From CAJKWP01 sp050943075 (lineage in GTDB: Bacteria; Bacillota; Clostridia; Christensenellales; UBA1242): DNA of 35,671 nt. Positions 7,476 to 14,763 of the stretch are shown here, one piece after another. A program made the translations under genes and the position numbers. Below the pieces are notes generated by a model, which was not told the origin of the DNA, made no database searches, and was given only the letters and a program-made list of their open reading frames with translations. The DNA is taken from assembly GCA_050943075.1 (NCBI GenBank), contig JBMNOM010000007.1, forward strand, positions 1-35,671, in the 5' to 3' direction. The number at the start of each line of letters is the position of its first letter. The stretch's first letter is position 1.

Positions 7476-8804
7476 ATGAAATTAAAAAATAAAAATTTTT
7501 TGGTGTATGGTCTTGGGGTTAGCGGAAAAGCAGTTGTTAACTTTTTGAAAAACCAGCGTGCCAATGTTTTTATTTACATAGACGAAGAAAACACAAATTT
7601 TGACTTGCAAAAATTTGCTTTTGATTCTGGCGTGCGTGTTTTTGATGTTGCAAATGATATTTCCAAAATTGATTTTGCTTGCGTTTCGCCCGGCATTTAT
7701 AACACTCATCTTTTGTCACTTTTAAAAATTGCTCAGGTTAAATTAATAAGTGAAGTTGAACTGGCCTTTAGGCAAATTAAACATGGAAAAATTGTTGCCG
7801 TCACAGGAACAAATGGCAAAACCACAACTGTGTCGTTAATTAACCATATTTTAACGCTGAATGGCAAAAAAAGTTTTGCGGTGGGGAATATTGGCCAGCC
7901 ATTTATCAGTATTGTTAATAAAGACGATAAACAAACTGTTTTTGTTGTTGAACTCAGTTCTTTTATGCTTGAAAATTTGCAAAAATTTAGGCCACACATA
8001 AGCGTGCTTTTAAATATATCACCAGATCATTTGAACAGGCATGCATCTTTTGAAATTTACAAAAATTTAAAGTTATCAGTTGCAAAAAATCAAAAATGTA
8101 AAGATGTGTTTTTGTTTGATTACAAACTTTTGCCAATTATATCACAGCAAAAATATAAGGGCAGACTAATGCCTTTTGGTGAAAAACAAAGTGTTTGTTT
8201 TGTTAATAACGATACACTTTACATAAATGGGGAAAAAGCTTTTGCTTTGAGTGAAATTAAAAAAGACAACACGCAAAATTTTGAAAACTTTTTTGCTGCA
8301 ATTTCTGTGGCACATCTTTTGGGTGTTTCAAATGAAGGAATTATTAAAGCAATTAACACGTTTGAAAAAAGCCCTCACAGAATTGAATTTGTGGGTGAGT
8401 TTAATGGAGTTAAATTTATTAACGACAGCAAAGCTACAAACCCAGCTTCAACTTGCTATGCTTTGCAAATGCAAGAAAAGAAGGTGATTTTGCTTTTGGG
8501 TGGAAGTGACAAAAACTATGATTTTGACTCAATTTTTGAATATAAGCAAAAAATTAAACATATATTTTGTTATGGACAAACTGGAACACAAATTTTTAAT
8601 TGTGCAAAAAAACATGGCTTCAAAAACATTAAAAAACTAAAGTTTTTCAAAGAAACTGTTTTGGGTGCTGTCACACACGCCAAAAAAGGCGATGTTGTGT
8701 TATTATCGCCCGCTTGTGCAAGTTTTGACGAGTTTTCAAGTTATAAAGAGCGTGGGGAAGTTTTTAAAAGGTTGGTTAATGGAAGTAGTTGTAAAGAAAC
8801 GTAA
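7476..8804 (+). CDS. murD: UDP-MurNAc-L-Ala:D-Glu ligase MurD
   Basis: A 442-residue Mur ligase that adds D-Glu to UDP-MurNAc-L-Ala. The N-terminal nucleotide-binding fold begins FLVYGLGVSGKAVVNFL, the ATP loop is GTNGKTT, the central domain has LNISPDHLNRH, and the C-terminal part has NDSKATNP and LLLGGSDKNYDF, all typical of MurD and not MurC/E/F. It starts 7 nt after the mraY stop, and its last 26 nt overlap the start of ftsW. Confidence 0.95.
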   Translation: MKLKNKNFLVYGLGVSGKAVVNFLKNQRANVFIYIDEENTNFDLQKFAFDSGVRVFDVANDISKIDFACVSPGIYNTHLLSLLKIAQVKLISEVELAFRQIKHGKIVAVTGTNGKTTTVSLINHILTLNGKKSFAVGNIGQPFISIVNKDDKQTVFVVELSSFMLENLQKFRPHISVLLNISPDHLNRHASFEIYKNLKLSVAKNQKCKDVFLFDYKLLPIISQQKYKGRLMPFGEKQSVCFVNNDTLYINGEKAFALSEIKKDNTQNFENFFAAISVAHLLGVSNEGIIKAINTFEKSPHRIEFVGEFNGVKFINDSKATNPASTCYALQMQEKKVILLLGGSDKNYDFDSIFEYKQKIKHIFCYGQTGTQIFNCAKKHGFKNIKKLKFFKETVLGAVTHAKKGDVVLLSPACASFDEFSSYKERGEVFKRLVNGSSCKET

Positions 8805-9933
8805 AAAAGGCTTTAAAAATATTTTTAATTCTGTAAGCAAAGTTAAAATTGATGGGCTTTCGCTCACTGTTATTCTTGCTGTGTTTTTTTTAAGTGTTTT
8901 TGGCTGTATTATGGTTTACAGCGCAACTTATTACTCATCTTCTTTAAATGGTGGCAATCAATACAGATTTTTAATTAAACAAATTATTGGTGTTGTTATT
9001 GGTTTTTGCGCAATGACATTCTTTTACTTTTTTCCATACCAAAAACTTAAAAAATTTAAGTGGTGGGCAGTGCTTGTTGCAACCATTTTATTAATTCTTG
9101 TTTTTATTCCTGGCATTGGGGTTGAAAATTATGGTGCAAGACGCTGGATTGGGCTTCCGGGCTTTACTTTTCAACCAAGCGAAATTGCAAAGTTTGTTTT
9201 GGTTTTGTTTGCTGCTGTGCATTTAGCGGACAACTATGAAAACGTGAAAAAATTTAAAACAATTTTGCCAGTGCTTTTTGTTGGTGCGCTTTTTTGCGCC
9301 CTTGTTATTTTGGAGCCTAACATGAGCATTACAATGTGCTTGGGGCTAACACTTATAATAATGCTTTTCGTTGGTGGAATTAGTTTGAAAAACTTTTTGA
9401 CCTTAGCGCTTCCTGGTGCGGCACTTGTGCCAGCGCTGATTTTTATGGAACCATATAGAATTAAAAGGCTTATGGCATTTTTGGACCCATGGTCATCTCC
9501 AAAAGGCGAGGGGTTTCAATTAATTCAGTCGCTTTATTCTTTGGGCTCGGGTGGTTGGTTTGGTGTTGGACTTTTTAATTCAAGACAAAAATATTTGTTT
9601 TTGCCATTTTGTGAAAGTGATTTCATCTTTTCAATAATTGCCGAAGAAATTGGTTTTGTGGGTTCTGTGTTTGTTTTGTTGGTGTATGCTGTTTTAATTG
9701 TGGCATTAATCAAAATTGCAAAACGAGCAACAAACCGTTTTGCTGCGCTTTTTGTTTGTGGGGTGGCAGTTGTTATTTCCGTGCAAGTGTTAATTAACAT
9801 TGCAGTTGTCACAGGAAGCATTCCTCCAACTGGTTTGCCTTTGCCTTTCTTAAGTGCAGGCAGCACGTCACTTATGGTTTTTATGAGTTCGGTGGGCATT
9901 TGTTTAAATGTGCGCAAACAATCTAAATATTAA
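8779..9933 (+). CDS. ftsW: SEDS glycosyltransferase FtsW
   Basis: A 384-residue SEDS-family membrane protein, the septal peptidoglycan polymerase. It has about ten membrane helices, the extracellular block NYGARRWIGLPGFTFQPSEIAKF and the C-terminal block GSIPPTGLPLPFLSAGSTS. Placement after murD favours FtsW over RodA. The ATG at 8779 lies inside the murD 3' end (26-nt overlap) and gives a basic cytoplasmic N terminus (VVKKRKKGFK); an upstream in-frame start would add 38 residues read from inside murD and is rejected. The cluster stops here: murG, murC and ftsQ, which often follow, are missing and a terminator comes next. Confidence 0.93.
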   Translation: MEVVVKKRKKGFKNIFNSVSKVKIDGLSLTVILAVFFLSVFGCIMVYSATYYSSSLNGGNQYRFLIKQIIGVVIGFCAMTFFYFFPYQKLKKFKWWAVLVATILLILVFIPGIGVENYGARRWIGLPGFTFQPSEIAKFVLVLFAAVHLADNYENVKKFKTILPVLFVGALFCALVILEPNMSITMCLGLTLIIMLFVGGISLKNFLTLALPGAALVPALIFMEPYRIKRLMAFLDPWSSPKGEGFQLIQSLYSLGSGGWFGVGLFNSRQKYLFLPFCESDFIFSIIAEEIGFVGSVFVLLVYAVLIVALIKIAKRATNRFAALFVCGVAVVISVQVLINIAVVTGSIPPTGLPLPFLSAGSTSLMVFMSSVGICLNVRKQSKY

Positions 9934-9961
9934 TAAACCACCTAAATATTGTGTCTATAAA

Positions 9962-10001
9962 ATAACACACATACAATTAGTTGTGTGTTATATATTTTTT
10001 T
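9962..10001 (+). terminator. Terminator of the murE-mraY-murD-ftsW operon
   Basis: ATAACACACA / TGTGTGTTAT form a perfect 10-bp stem with a 10-nt loop, followed by ATAT and seven T. The stem is AT-rich and contains the GTGTTAT sequence of the dispersed intergenic repeat. Confidence 0.7.
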
Positions 10002-10084
10002 ACATAATGTATGAACAAACCAGATTTACAAAAAAAATGATTAATTTCAAGAAGAAGTAATTTTATGCATTATCTTTTTTTAAC

Positions 10085-10113
10085 TTGCATTATTTTTATT
10101 GTAGTGATATAAT
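10085..10113 (+). promoter_or_regulatory. Promoter of OLE RNA
   Basis: TTGCAT (10085-10090) and a perfect TATAAT (10108-10113) with a 17-bp spacer. Start of transcription would be near 10120, matching the beginning of the closing stem of the RNA. Confidence 0.8.
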
Positions 10114-10120
10114 AACTTTC

Positions 10121-10747
10121 GATTAGAGGCGCAGTATTCTAGTCATGAAACCATGTCAGGAAGATGCCAAAAGAGCATCGAAGGGCATATCGATGAAGTT
10201 TCTTGTGCTTGCTTTGGTTGCCCAAACCGGGGTGTGTGCTGGAAGTTAAGATTTTTGGGTAGGCTATAACGGCATATAGCCAGATTCCCAATTATCGTGG
10301 AGACCTACTTTAGTGCTAGATTTATCTATCCACTTTATAGGAGATGAACCTGCATTGCGGTTAAAGCTGTGTGCAGAGTAGCCTGCTTTGAGTGAGGGCT
10401 GGGGATAACAAAAAAAGCTAGTGATTGTTGCTGGCCAGCGACGATTGCCAAGCATTGTTTGAAACATTTTCTTGCAAAAGAAGCTAATGATGTGTGTTTT
10501 GTGTTTAGGAAAACTTCTAGACTGTTGAAGGAAACTTCAGGTATAGTGGGGATTATAGTGTGGTCTAAGTGGCGATTCGGTGTATGCGCCGGCTTAAAAG
10601 GAAACTGCTCGAACGGCGACGGCGAGTGCAAGGCGTCGGGGAAAACCTACCGAACCTATGCCGCAAGGTTTACCTACTGTGCTGCCTCTAAACATTTAAA
10701 AAAAATCATTTTTTTCTTCAACCTCTTTTTAGGGGTTGTTTTTTTAT
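10121..10747 (+). ncRNA. ole: OLE RNA (ornate large extremophilic RNA)
   Basis: A ~600-nt stretch with no plausible protein and clearly higher G+C than its surroundings. The ends pair: TTAGAGGC (10123-10130) with GCCTCTAA (10684-10691), continued by CAGTA (10132-10136) with TACTG (10675-10679), as expected for one closed RNA. Inside are GATGC/GCATC (10163-10179), GGCTATA/TATAGCC (10262-10281), TGAAG-GAAA-CTTCA with a GNRA loop (10526-10539) and CGACG/CGTCG (10617-10638). It has its own promoter and terminator. Length (~610 nt in known OLE) and neighbours (an OapA-like membrane protein, then argR-recN-spoIVB) match OLE loci in Firmicutes. OLE RNA binds the membrane protein OapA and is tied to alcohol, cold and Mg2+ stress. 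No covariance-model search was run; RNase P RNA, tmRNA and a lysine riboswitch were considered and fit poorly. Confidence 0.85.
10719..10747 (+). terminator. Terminator of OLE RNA
   Basis: CAACCTC / GGGGTTG (one G-U pair) with loop TTTTTA, followed by a long T-rich tail. It sits about 28 nt after the closing stem of the RNA. Confidence 0.85.
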
Positions 10748-10949
10748 TTTGTTTTATTTTATTTCAATCATAATTGGAGTTTATTTAAAAGTTAAAAGCT
10801 GTTTTCTTTGGAAAATAAGAAAATGATTTATTTAAAATTCTGTTTAAAATTTTAGTGTTTTAAATGAATTTTATTGTGTTGGTGTATATCATAAAGTTTG
10901 TTATTTATTTAGTAATTAAGATATATAATATATAAAACATAAAAAATGT

Positions 10950-10977
10950 TTGCATAAATTTTTTAAATTGATATAAT
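10950..10977 (+). promoter_or_regulatory. Promoter of oapA
   Basis: TTGCAT (10950-10955) and TATAAT (10972-10977) with a 16-bp spacer. Together with the terminator after OLE RNA, this shows oapA can be expressed independently. The -35 hexamer is identical to those of OLE RNA and argR. Confidence 0.75.
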
Positions 10978-11025
10978 GTATTAAAAAAATAATCAACGCA
11001 ATAAAAACGCATTTAAGGAGAAAAA

Positions 11026-11679
11026 ATGTCAGAAGACAATCCTAACCCTTCCAAGATTAAAACAGTTGCCGAAGGTAAAGAAAAAGAAAAAAACAATAAA
11101 GATAAAAAGCAAGTTAAAACAGCAGGTAAGGCAGAAAAAAATGCTTGGGTTTGGCCACTTAAAGTGTTTGTTTTGTCAATGTCACTTTCCATTGTGTTCA
11201 GTATTGCAAGTGAATCGCTTATGAGTGTTGCTGGAATTGTGCTTTCAATTCTCACAGTTTTGTTGTTAATTTTCATTTCAATTATAACCGACATAATTGG
11301 TGTTGCAGTTGCAGTTTCCACGCCTGAGCCATTCAACTCAATGAGTGCAAGAAAGGTTAAGGGTGCAAAAGAGGCTTTGCTTTTAATTAAAAATGCGGAT
11401 AAAGTTTCTGTTATTTGCAACGATGTGATTGGTGATATTTGTGGCATTGTTTCTGGTGCGGGTGGTGCTGCCATTGTTGCGCGCATAACTTCGTCCATCA
11501 CAAGCCCAAGCATCATTATGCTCATCACGGCGTTAACTAGTGCCATTATTGCGGGCTTAACAATTTCAGGAAAATCATTTGGCAAAAACATTGCAATGGG
11601 GCAATCTGAAAAAATTGTTTTACAACTTGGCAAAATTTTAAGCCCTTTCAGATATGAAAAGAAAAACAATAAAGGTTAA
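11026..11679 (+). CDS. oapA: OLE-associated membrane protein OapA
   Basis: A 217-residue membrane protein directly after the OLE RNA. Residues 1-40 are a Lys/Glu-rich soluble tail, basic enough to contact RNA. Hydrophobic segments follow at about 44-63, 68-97, 138-157 and 160-181, consistent with four helices, and the C terminus is basic (FRYEKKNNK). Between helices 2 and 3 is a conserved-looking block (STPEPFNSMSARKVKGAKEAL) and then NDVIGDICG with Asp133, Gly136, Asp137 and Gly140; a DxxG pair is reported as functionally important in Bacillus halodurans OapA (from memory). OapA brings OLE RNA to the membrane. AAGGAG lies 6 nt before the ATG. Identification rests on the RNA neighbour and topology, so a search is still needed to confirm it. 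Confidence 0.8.
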   Translation: MSEDNPNPSKIKTVAEGKEKEKNNKDKKQVKTAGKAEKNAWVWPLKVFVLSMSLSIVFSIASESLMSVAGIVLSILTVLLLIFISIITDIIGVAVAVSTPEPFNSMSARKVKGAKEALLLIKNADKVSVICNDVIGDICGIVSGAGGAAIVARITSSITSPSIIMLITALTSAIIAGLTISGKSFGKNIAMGQSEKIVLQLGKILSPFRYEKKNNKG

Positions 11680-11698
11680 AAATAATTCGATACAAAAT

Positions 11699-11728
11699 TA
11701 ATTTGGGTGCTTGCGCTCAAATTTTTTT
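11699..11728 (+). terminator. Terminator of oapA
   Basis: AATTTGGGTGC / GCGCTCAAATT form an 11-bp stem with two G-U pairs and a very short loop, followed by a T run. Confidence 0.8.
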
Positions 11729-12170
11729 GTGCAATTTTCAAAATCAAATTTCATATTGTTCCTTAATTCAAATTTGTGATTTGTGTCAAGATGGAAATAA
11801 GGCGAGTGGTATTTGGTTTGTTTCATTTCAAAAAACTTTTTTTAAATTTTTGTTTTGAAATTACTTGCTAATTGTTAAAAAATTTATTTTAACTCTGTCT
11901 TTTGTAATTTGAAATTGTCTTCTTGTTTTTCTGCTTGAATTGTAAGGTGTTATTATTTTCGCTTCAATTTTAATCAACTTAGCAAAAGTTTGAAAGGTGA
12001 GTGGAGTGACTATTGCTTTTCTTTTAATTAAAAAAATTGAGTTTTGTTTTTATTTTTCAAAAACACTTTTTGTAATTTTGAAGTGTGAAATTACAAAATG
12101 AATGCTTGTTTATAATTATAAAAGTGCAATTTATGAATATGCAAAAGTGCAAATTTATATAAATTTTGCG

Positions 12171-12263
12171 TGAATATTTATACAAAAATCACTTGCATAA
12201 TTATAAATTATATTGTATAATAATCAAAAAGTTGTGAATTAATATAAATTTATAAATATTCAC
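12171..12263. promoter_or_regulatory. ARG-box-like operators over the argR promoter
   Basis: TGAATATTTATACA (12171-12184) is close to the ArgR/AhrC box core TGAATWWWWATTCA. TGCATAATTATAAA (12194-12207) follows about 23 bp later and overlaps the argR -35. Downstream of the -10 lies a 30-bp near-palindrome running from GTGAAT (12234) to ATTCAC (12263), whose half-sites are again TGAAT/ATTCA. Three operator-like elements around one promoter suggest autoregulation by ArgR with arginine as co-repressor. Confidence 0.55.
12193..12221 (+). promoter_or_regulatory. Promoter of argR-recN
   Basis: TTGCAT (12193-12198) and TATAAT (12216-12221), 17-bp spacer. It is embedded among ARG-box-like sites. Transcription would start near 12228, leaving a ~97-nt leader. 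Confidence 0.75.
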
Positions 12264-12324
12264 AAACTGCCCCAATGTTAGAAAATTTAAGGCTTTCAAG
12301 GGTTTTTATAATAGGAGAAAACAA

Positions 12325-12786
12325 GTGGCACGATCTTCACGTCAATCAAAAATTTTAGAATTGATTTCAATGTTTGAAATTGAAACCCAAGATGAATTAG
12401 TTTCAAGATTGCGAGCAGCAGACTATGATATTACACAAGCAACAATCTCAAGAGATATTAAAGAACTTGGGCTCATTAAAATTTTAAGCCAAGAGTCTGG
12501 CAAGTATAAATACTCCATCGTTGAAACAAACGAAGGAGTTGTTTCAAACAAAAATATCATCATTTTTAAAGAGTCTGTCATTTCTGTTAAAGTTGCACAA
12601 AACCTTTGTATCATTAAAACAATTAAAGGAATGGCAAGCGCAATTTGTGGGCTTATTGATAAATTTAACTTGGATTCACTTATGGGTGCAGTTAATGGCG
12701 ACGACACAATAATGGTTATTTTCCCTAATTTTGAACTTGCAAAAAAAGCAACAGAAGCGCTTTTGAAATTGACAACAAACGCTTAA
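12325..12786 (+). CDS. argR: Arginine repressor ArgR/AhrC
   Basis: A 153-residue arginine-responsive regulator of usual length. The N-terminal winged helix contains SKILELISMFEIETQDELVSRL and TQATISRDIKELGLIKI, the recognition helix block of ArgR. The C-terminal hexamerisation and arginine-binding domain contains GAVNGDDTIMVIF, matching the family's GxxxGDDTI motif with the Asp pair that binds arginine. The GTG start has AGGAG 9 nt upstream. recN follows 49 nt later without a terminator, the classical argR-recN pair. No arginine biosynthesis gene is in the window. Confidence 0.95.
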   Translation: MARSSRQSKILELISMFEIETQDELVSRLRAADYDITQATISRDIKELGLIKILSQESGKYKYSIVETNEGVVSNKNIIIFKESVISVKVAQNLCIIKTIKGMASAICGLIDKFNLDSLMGAVNGDDTIMVIFPNFELAKKATEALLKLTTNA

Positions 12787-12835
12787 ATTTATGTTATAAT
12801 AAAAAAGCAAAAGACAAATACGGAGTTATAAAAAA

Positions 12836-14512
12836 TTGATTGAGTCATTAAAAATTAAAAATACCGCACTTTTAAGAAATGAAAAAATTAATTTTGTGAG
12901 TGGGTTTAATGTTTTGCTTGGGGAAACCGGCGCAGGAAAAAGCATCATTTTGGATGCTTTAAATTTTGTTTTGGGGGCAAAAGCAGACAAGGAACTCATC
13001 ACTTATGGCGAAGAGGAAATGAAAGTTGAAGCCGTTTTTTCAAACTATTCAGACGAGGTTAAAGATGAACTTAAAAACCTTGACATTGAAGATGAAGAAC
13101 TTTTAATTATAACCCGCTCACTTTCACAAGCAGGCAAAAGTGAAATTAGAGTTAATGGCAATTCATTAACTTTAACCATGCTTAAAAACTTAACCAAATT
13201 TTTGGTGGACAGCTATTCTCAACACGAAAATTTAATTTTGTTAAAACCAAAAAATCATTTAAACATTTTGGATTCATACAACCCAGATTTGTTAACCCAA
13301 GAAAAAGAAGAACTTGGCGCACTTCTTGAAAGACTTAAAGAAATTAACAAACAAATGCAAAGCCTTGGTGGCGACAGCGAAAACCGTGAAAGGCTGTTAA
13401 GTTTATTAAAATTTCAAATTGACGAAATTAACGCACTTAACCCAAGTGAAAAAGAAGAAGAGCATTTAAAAGAATCAATTTTAAAAATGAGCAATGCATC
13501 AAAAATTGCAAACAACTTAATTGACGCTGTTAAAAGTTTGGACGAAGGACAATTTTCAAGTTTGACAGCACTTAAAAGTGCAATTAGAGCTTTAAATCAA
13601 ATTGAAACTTTTTCAAGTGAATATGCTTCTTTAAACGAAAGGCTTCAAAATGCAATGTATGAAATTGATGACGTTGCAAGCACATTAAAACAAGAAGCAC
13701 AAGAAGTTTATTTTGACGAAAATGAATTTGATAGATTAGACGCAAAACTTGATAAATACAAACTTATTAAAAAAAAATATGGCAACACTGTTGAAGATGT
13801 TTTAAAATTCTTGAAAAAAACAGAAACTGAATATGACAACCTTTTAAACGCGGAACAAAACCTTGCAAAATTGAAAAAACAAAAAGATGAAGTGCTTTTA
13901 AAAAGCGCAAAAGTTTGTGCGATTCTTAGCCAAAAACGAAAAATCATTGCAAAAGAACTTGAAGGTAAAATTAAGGCAGAACTTCACGAGTTGGGAATGA
14001 AGAATGTTGAGTTTATTACTCAATTTACAAAAAAAGAAACATTTGACGTCCAAGGCGACGAAGATGTTGAATTTTTGTTTTCAGCAAACGCTGGTGTGGA
14101 AGTTAAACCACTTTCAAAAATTATTTCTGGCGGGGAAATGAGCAGGTTAAGCCTTGCACTTAAAAACATCATCAAAGGCAAAAATGCTTGCCTTGTGTTT
14201 GACGAAATTGATTCTGGCATAAGTGGAGTGATTGGCGGAGCAGTTGCAACAAGAATTGCAAAAATTGCAAAAGACAATCAAGTGATTTGTATAAGCCACT
14301 CTGCACAAGTGTGTGCAATGGCAGACAAATTCTTGTTTGTTAAGAAAAATGTTGCAGACAACCAAACCACCACAACTGTTAAACCACTTGAGGAAGAAGA
14401 AATTGTTTATGAACTTGCAAAAATGATTGATGGCAAAACAATTTCACAAACCTCGATTGAATTTGCAAAACAACTTTACTTTAATTCAAAAGGCCAAAAA
14501 GAGAAGTTTTAA
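12836..14512 (+). CDS. recN: DNA repair protein RecN
   Basis: A 558-residue SMC-like ATPase that acts early in double-strand break repair. It begins MIESLKIKNTALL, the RecN opening, with Walker A GETGAGKS at about residues 29-36. A central coiled coil follows, and the C-terminal head has signature ISGGEMSRLSLALK and Walker B LVFDEIDSGISG. The start is TTG at 12836 with CGGAG upstream. It is downstream of argR in one unit, and a terminator follows at 14609. Confidence 0.95.
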   Translation: MIESLKIKNTALLRNEKINFVSGFNVLLGETGAGKSIILDALNFVLGAKADKELITYGEEEMKVEAVFSNYSDEVKDELKNLDIEDEELLIITRSLSQAGKSEIRVNGNSLTLTMLKNLTKFLVDSYSQHENLILLKPKNHLNILDSYNPDLLTQEKEELGALLERLKEINKQMQSLGGDSENRERLLSLLKFQIDEINALNPSEKEEEHLKESILKMSNASKIANNLIDAVKSLDEGQFSSLTALKSAIRALNQIETFSSEYASLNERLQNAMYEIDDVASTLKQEAQEVYFDENEFDRLDAKLDKYKLIKKKYGNTVEDVLKFLKKTETEYDNLLNAEQNLAKLKKQKDEVLLKSAKVCAILSQKRKIIAKELEGKIKAELHELGMKNVEFITQFTKKETFDVQGDEDVEFLFSANAGVEVKPLSKIISGGEMSRLSLALKNIIKGKNACLVFDEIDSGISGVIGGAVATRIAKIAKDNQVICISHSAQVCAMADKFLFVKKNVADNQTTTTVKPLEEEEIVYELAKMIDGKTISQTSIEFAKQLYFNSKGQKEKF

Positions 14513-14608
14513 CACCTAAAAGCTGTCACTGAAAATTATAATTCATAATTTTAACAAAAGAAATATTTAAAGTAATCAAATAAAATAAACAACTTAAATT
14601 CAAATATC

Positions 14609-14637
14609 AAAAAGCAAAGCACACGCTTTGTTTTTTT
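14609..14637 (+). terminator. Terminator of argR-recN
   Basis: CAAAGC / GCTTTG with loop ACAC, flanked by A and T runs that lengthen the stem, with a T tail. Confidence 0.75.
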
Positions 14638-14695
14638 ATTGTCATTTTTTTTATTTATTGCAAAATTAACAAAAATTCAAATATAAACAACAATG

Positions 14696-14725
14696 GTATA
14701 TTTTGCTTTTTTCTCCAAAAAATAA
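14696..14725 (+). promoter_or_regulatory. Possible forespore-sigma promoter of spoIVB
   Basis: GTATA (14696-14700) followed ~15 bp later by CCAAAAAATA resembles the -35 and the 3' half of the -10 recognised by sigma-F/sigma-G, which control spoIVB in Bacillus. The GG of the sigma-F -10 is missing, so support is limited. No good sigma-A hexamers occur in this gap. Confidence 0.3.
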
Positions 14726-14763
14726 TAAAGATAACAATTATAACTTTAACTTGGGAGAATTTT

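Larger units (their letters stand above)
11680..12324. other. oapA-argR intergenic region
   Basis: 645 bases without a convincing coding frame. It holds the oapA terminator at the left end, then ~430 bases of AT-rich DNA in which I see no gene or structured RNA, and the argR control region (promoter and ARG-box-like sites) at the right end. In related loci dxs, a TlyA-like methylase and other genes lie here, so the gap may mark their loss. Confidence 0.6.

Noticed and set aside
8665..8778. N-terminal extension of FtsW
   Set aside because: It is read out of frame within murD and encodes no sensible FtsW sequence; family homology begins after 8779.
10121..10700. RNase P RNA, tmRNA or lysine riboswitch
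   Set aside because: The 5' end (AGAGGCGCAGTA, GAAGGGC) faintly recalls a lysine riboswitch, but the RNA is ~600 nt with paired ends and no lysine gene follows. RNase P core motifs (AGATG, ACAGAA, GAGGAAAGTCC) and the tmRNA ends are absent.
10459..10773. 104-residue open frame inside the RNA, and other frames across it
   Set aside because: No ribosome site, low-complexity hydrophobic C terminus read through the terminator, and it overlaps paired RNA segments.
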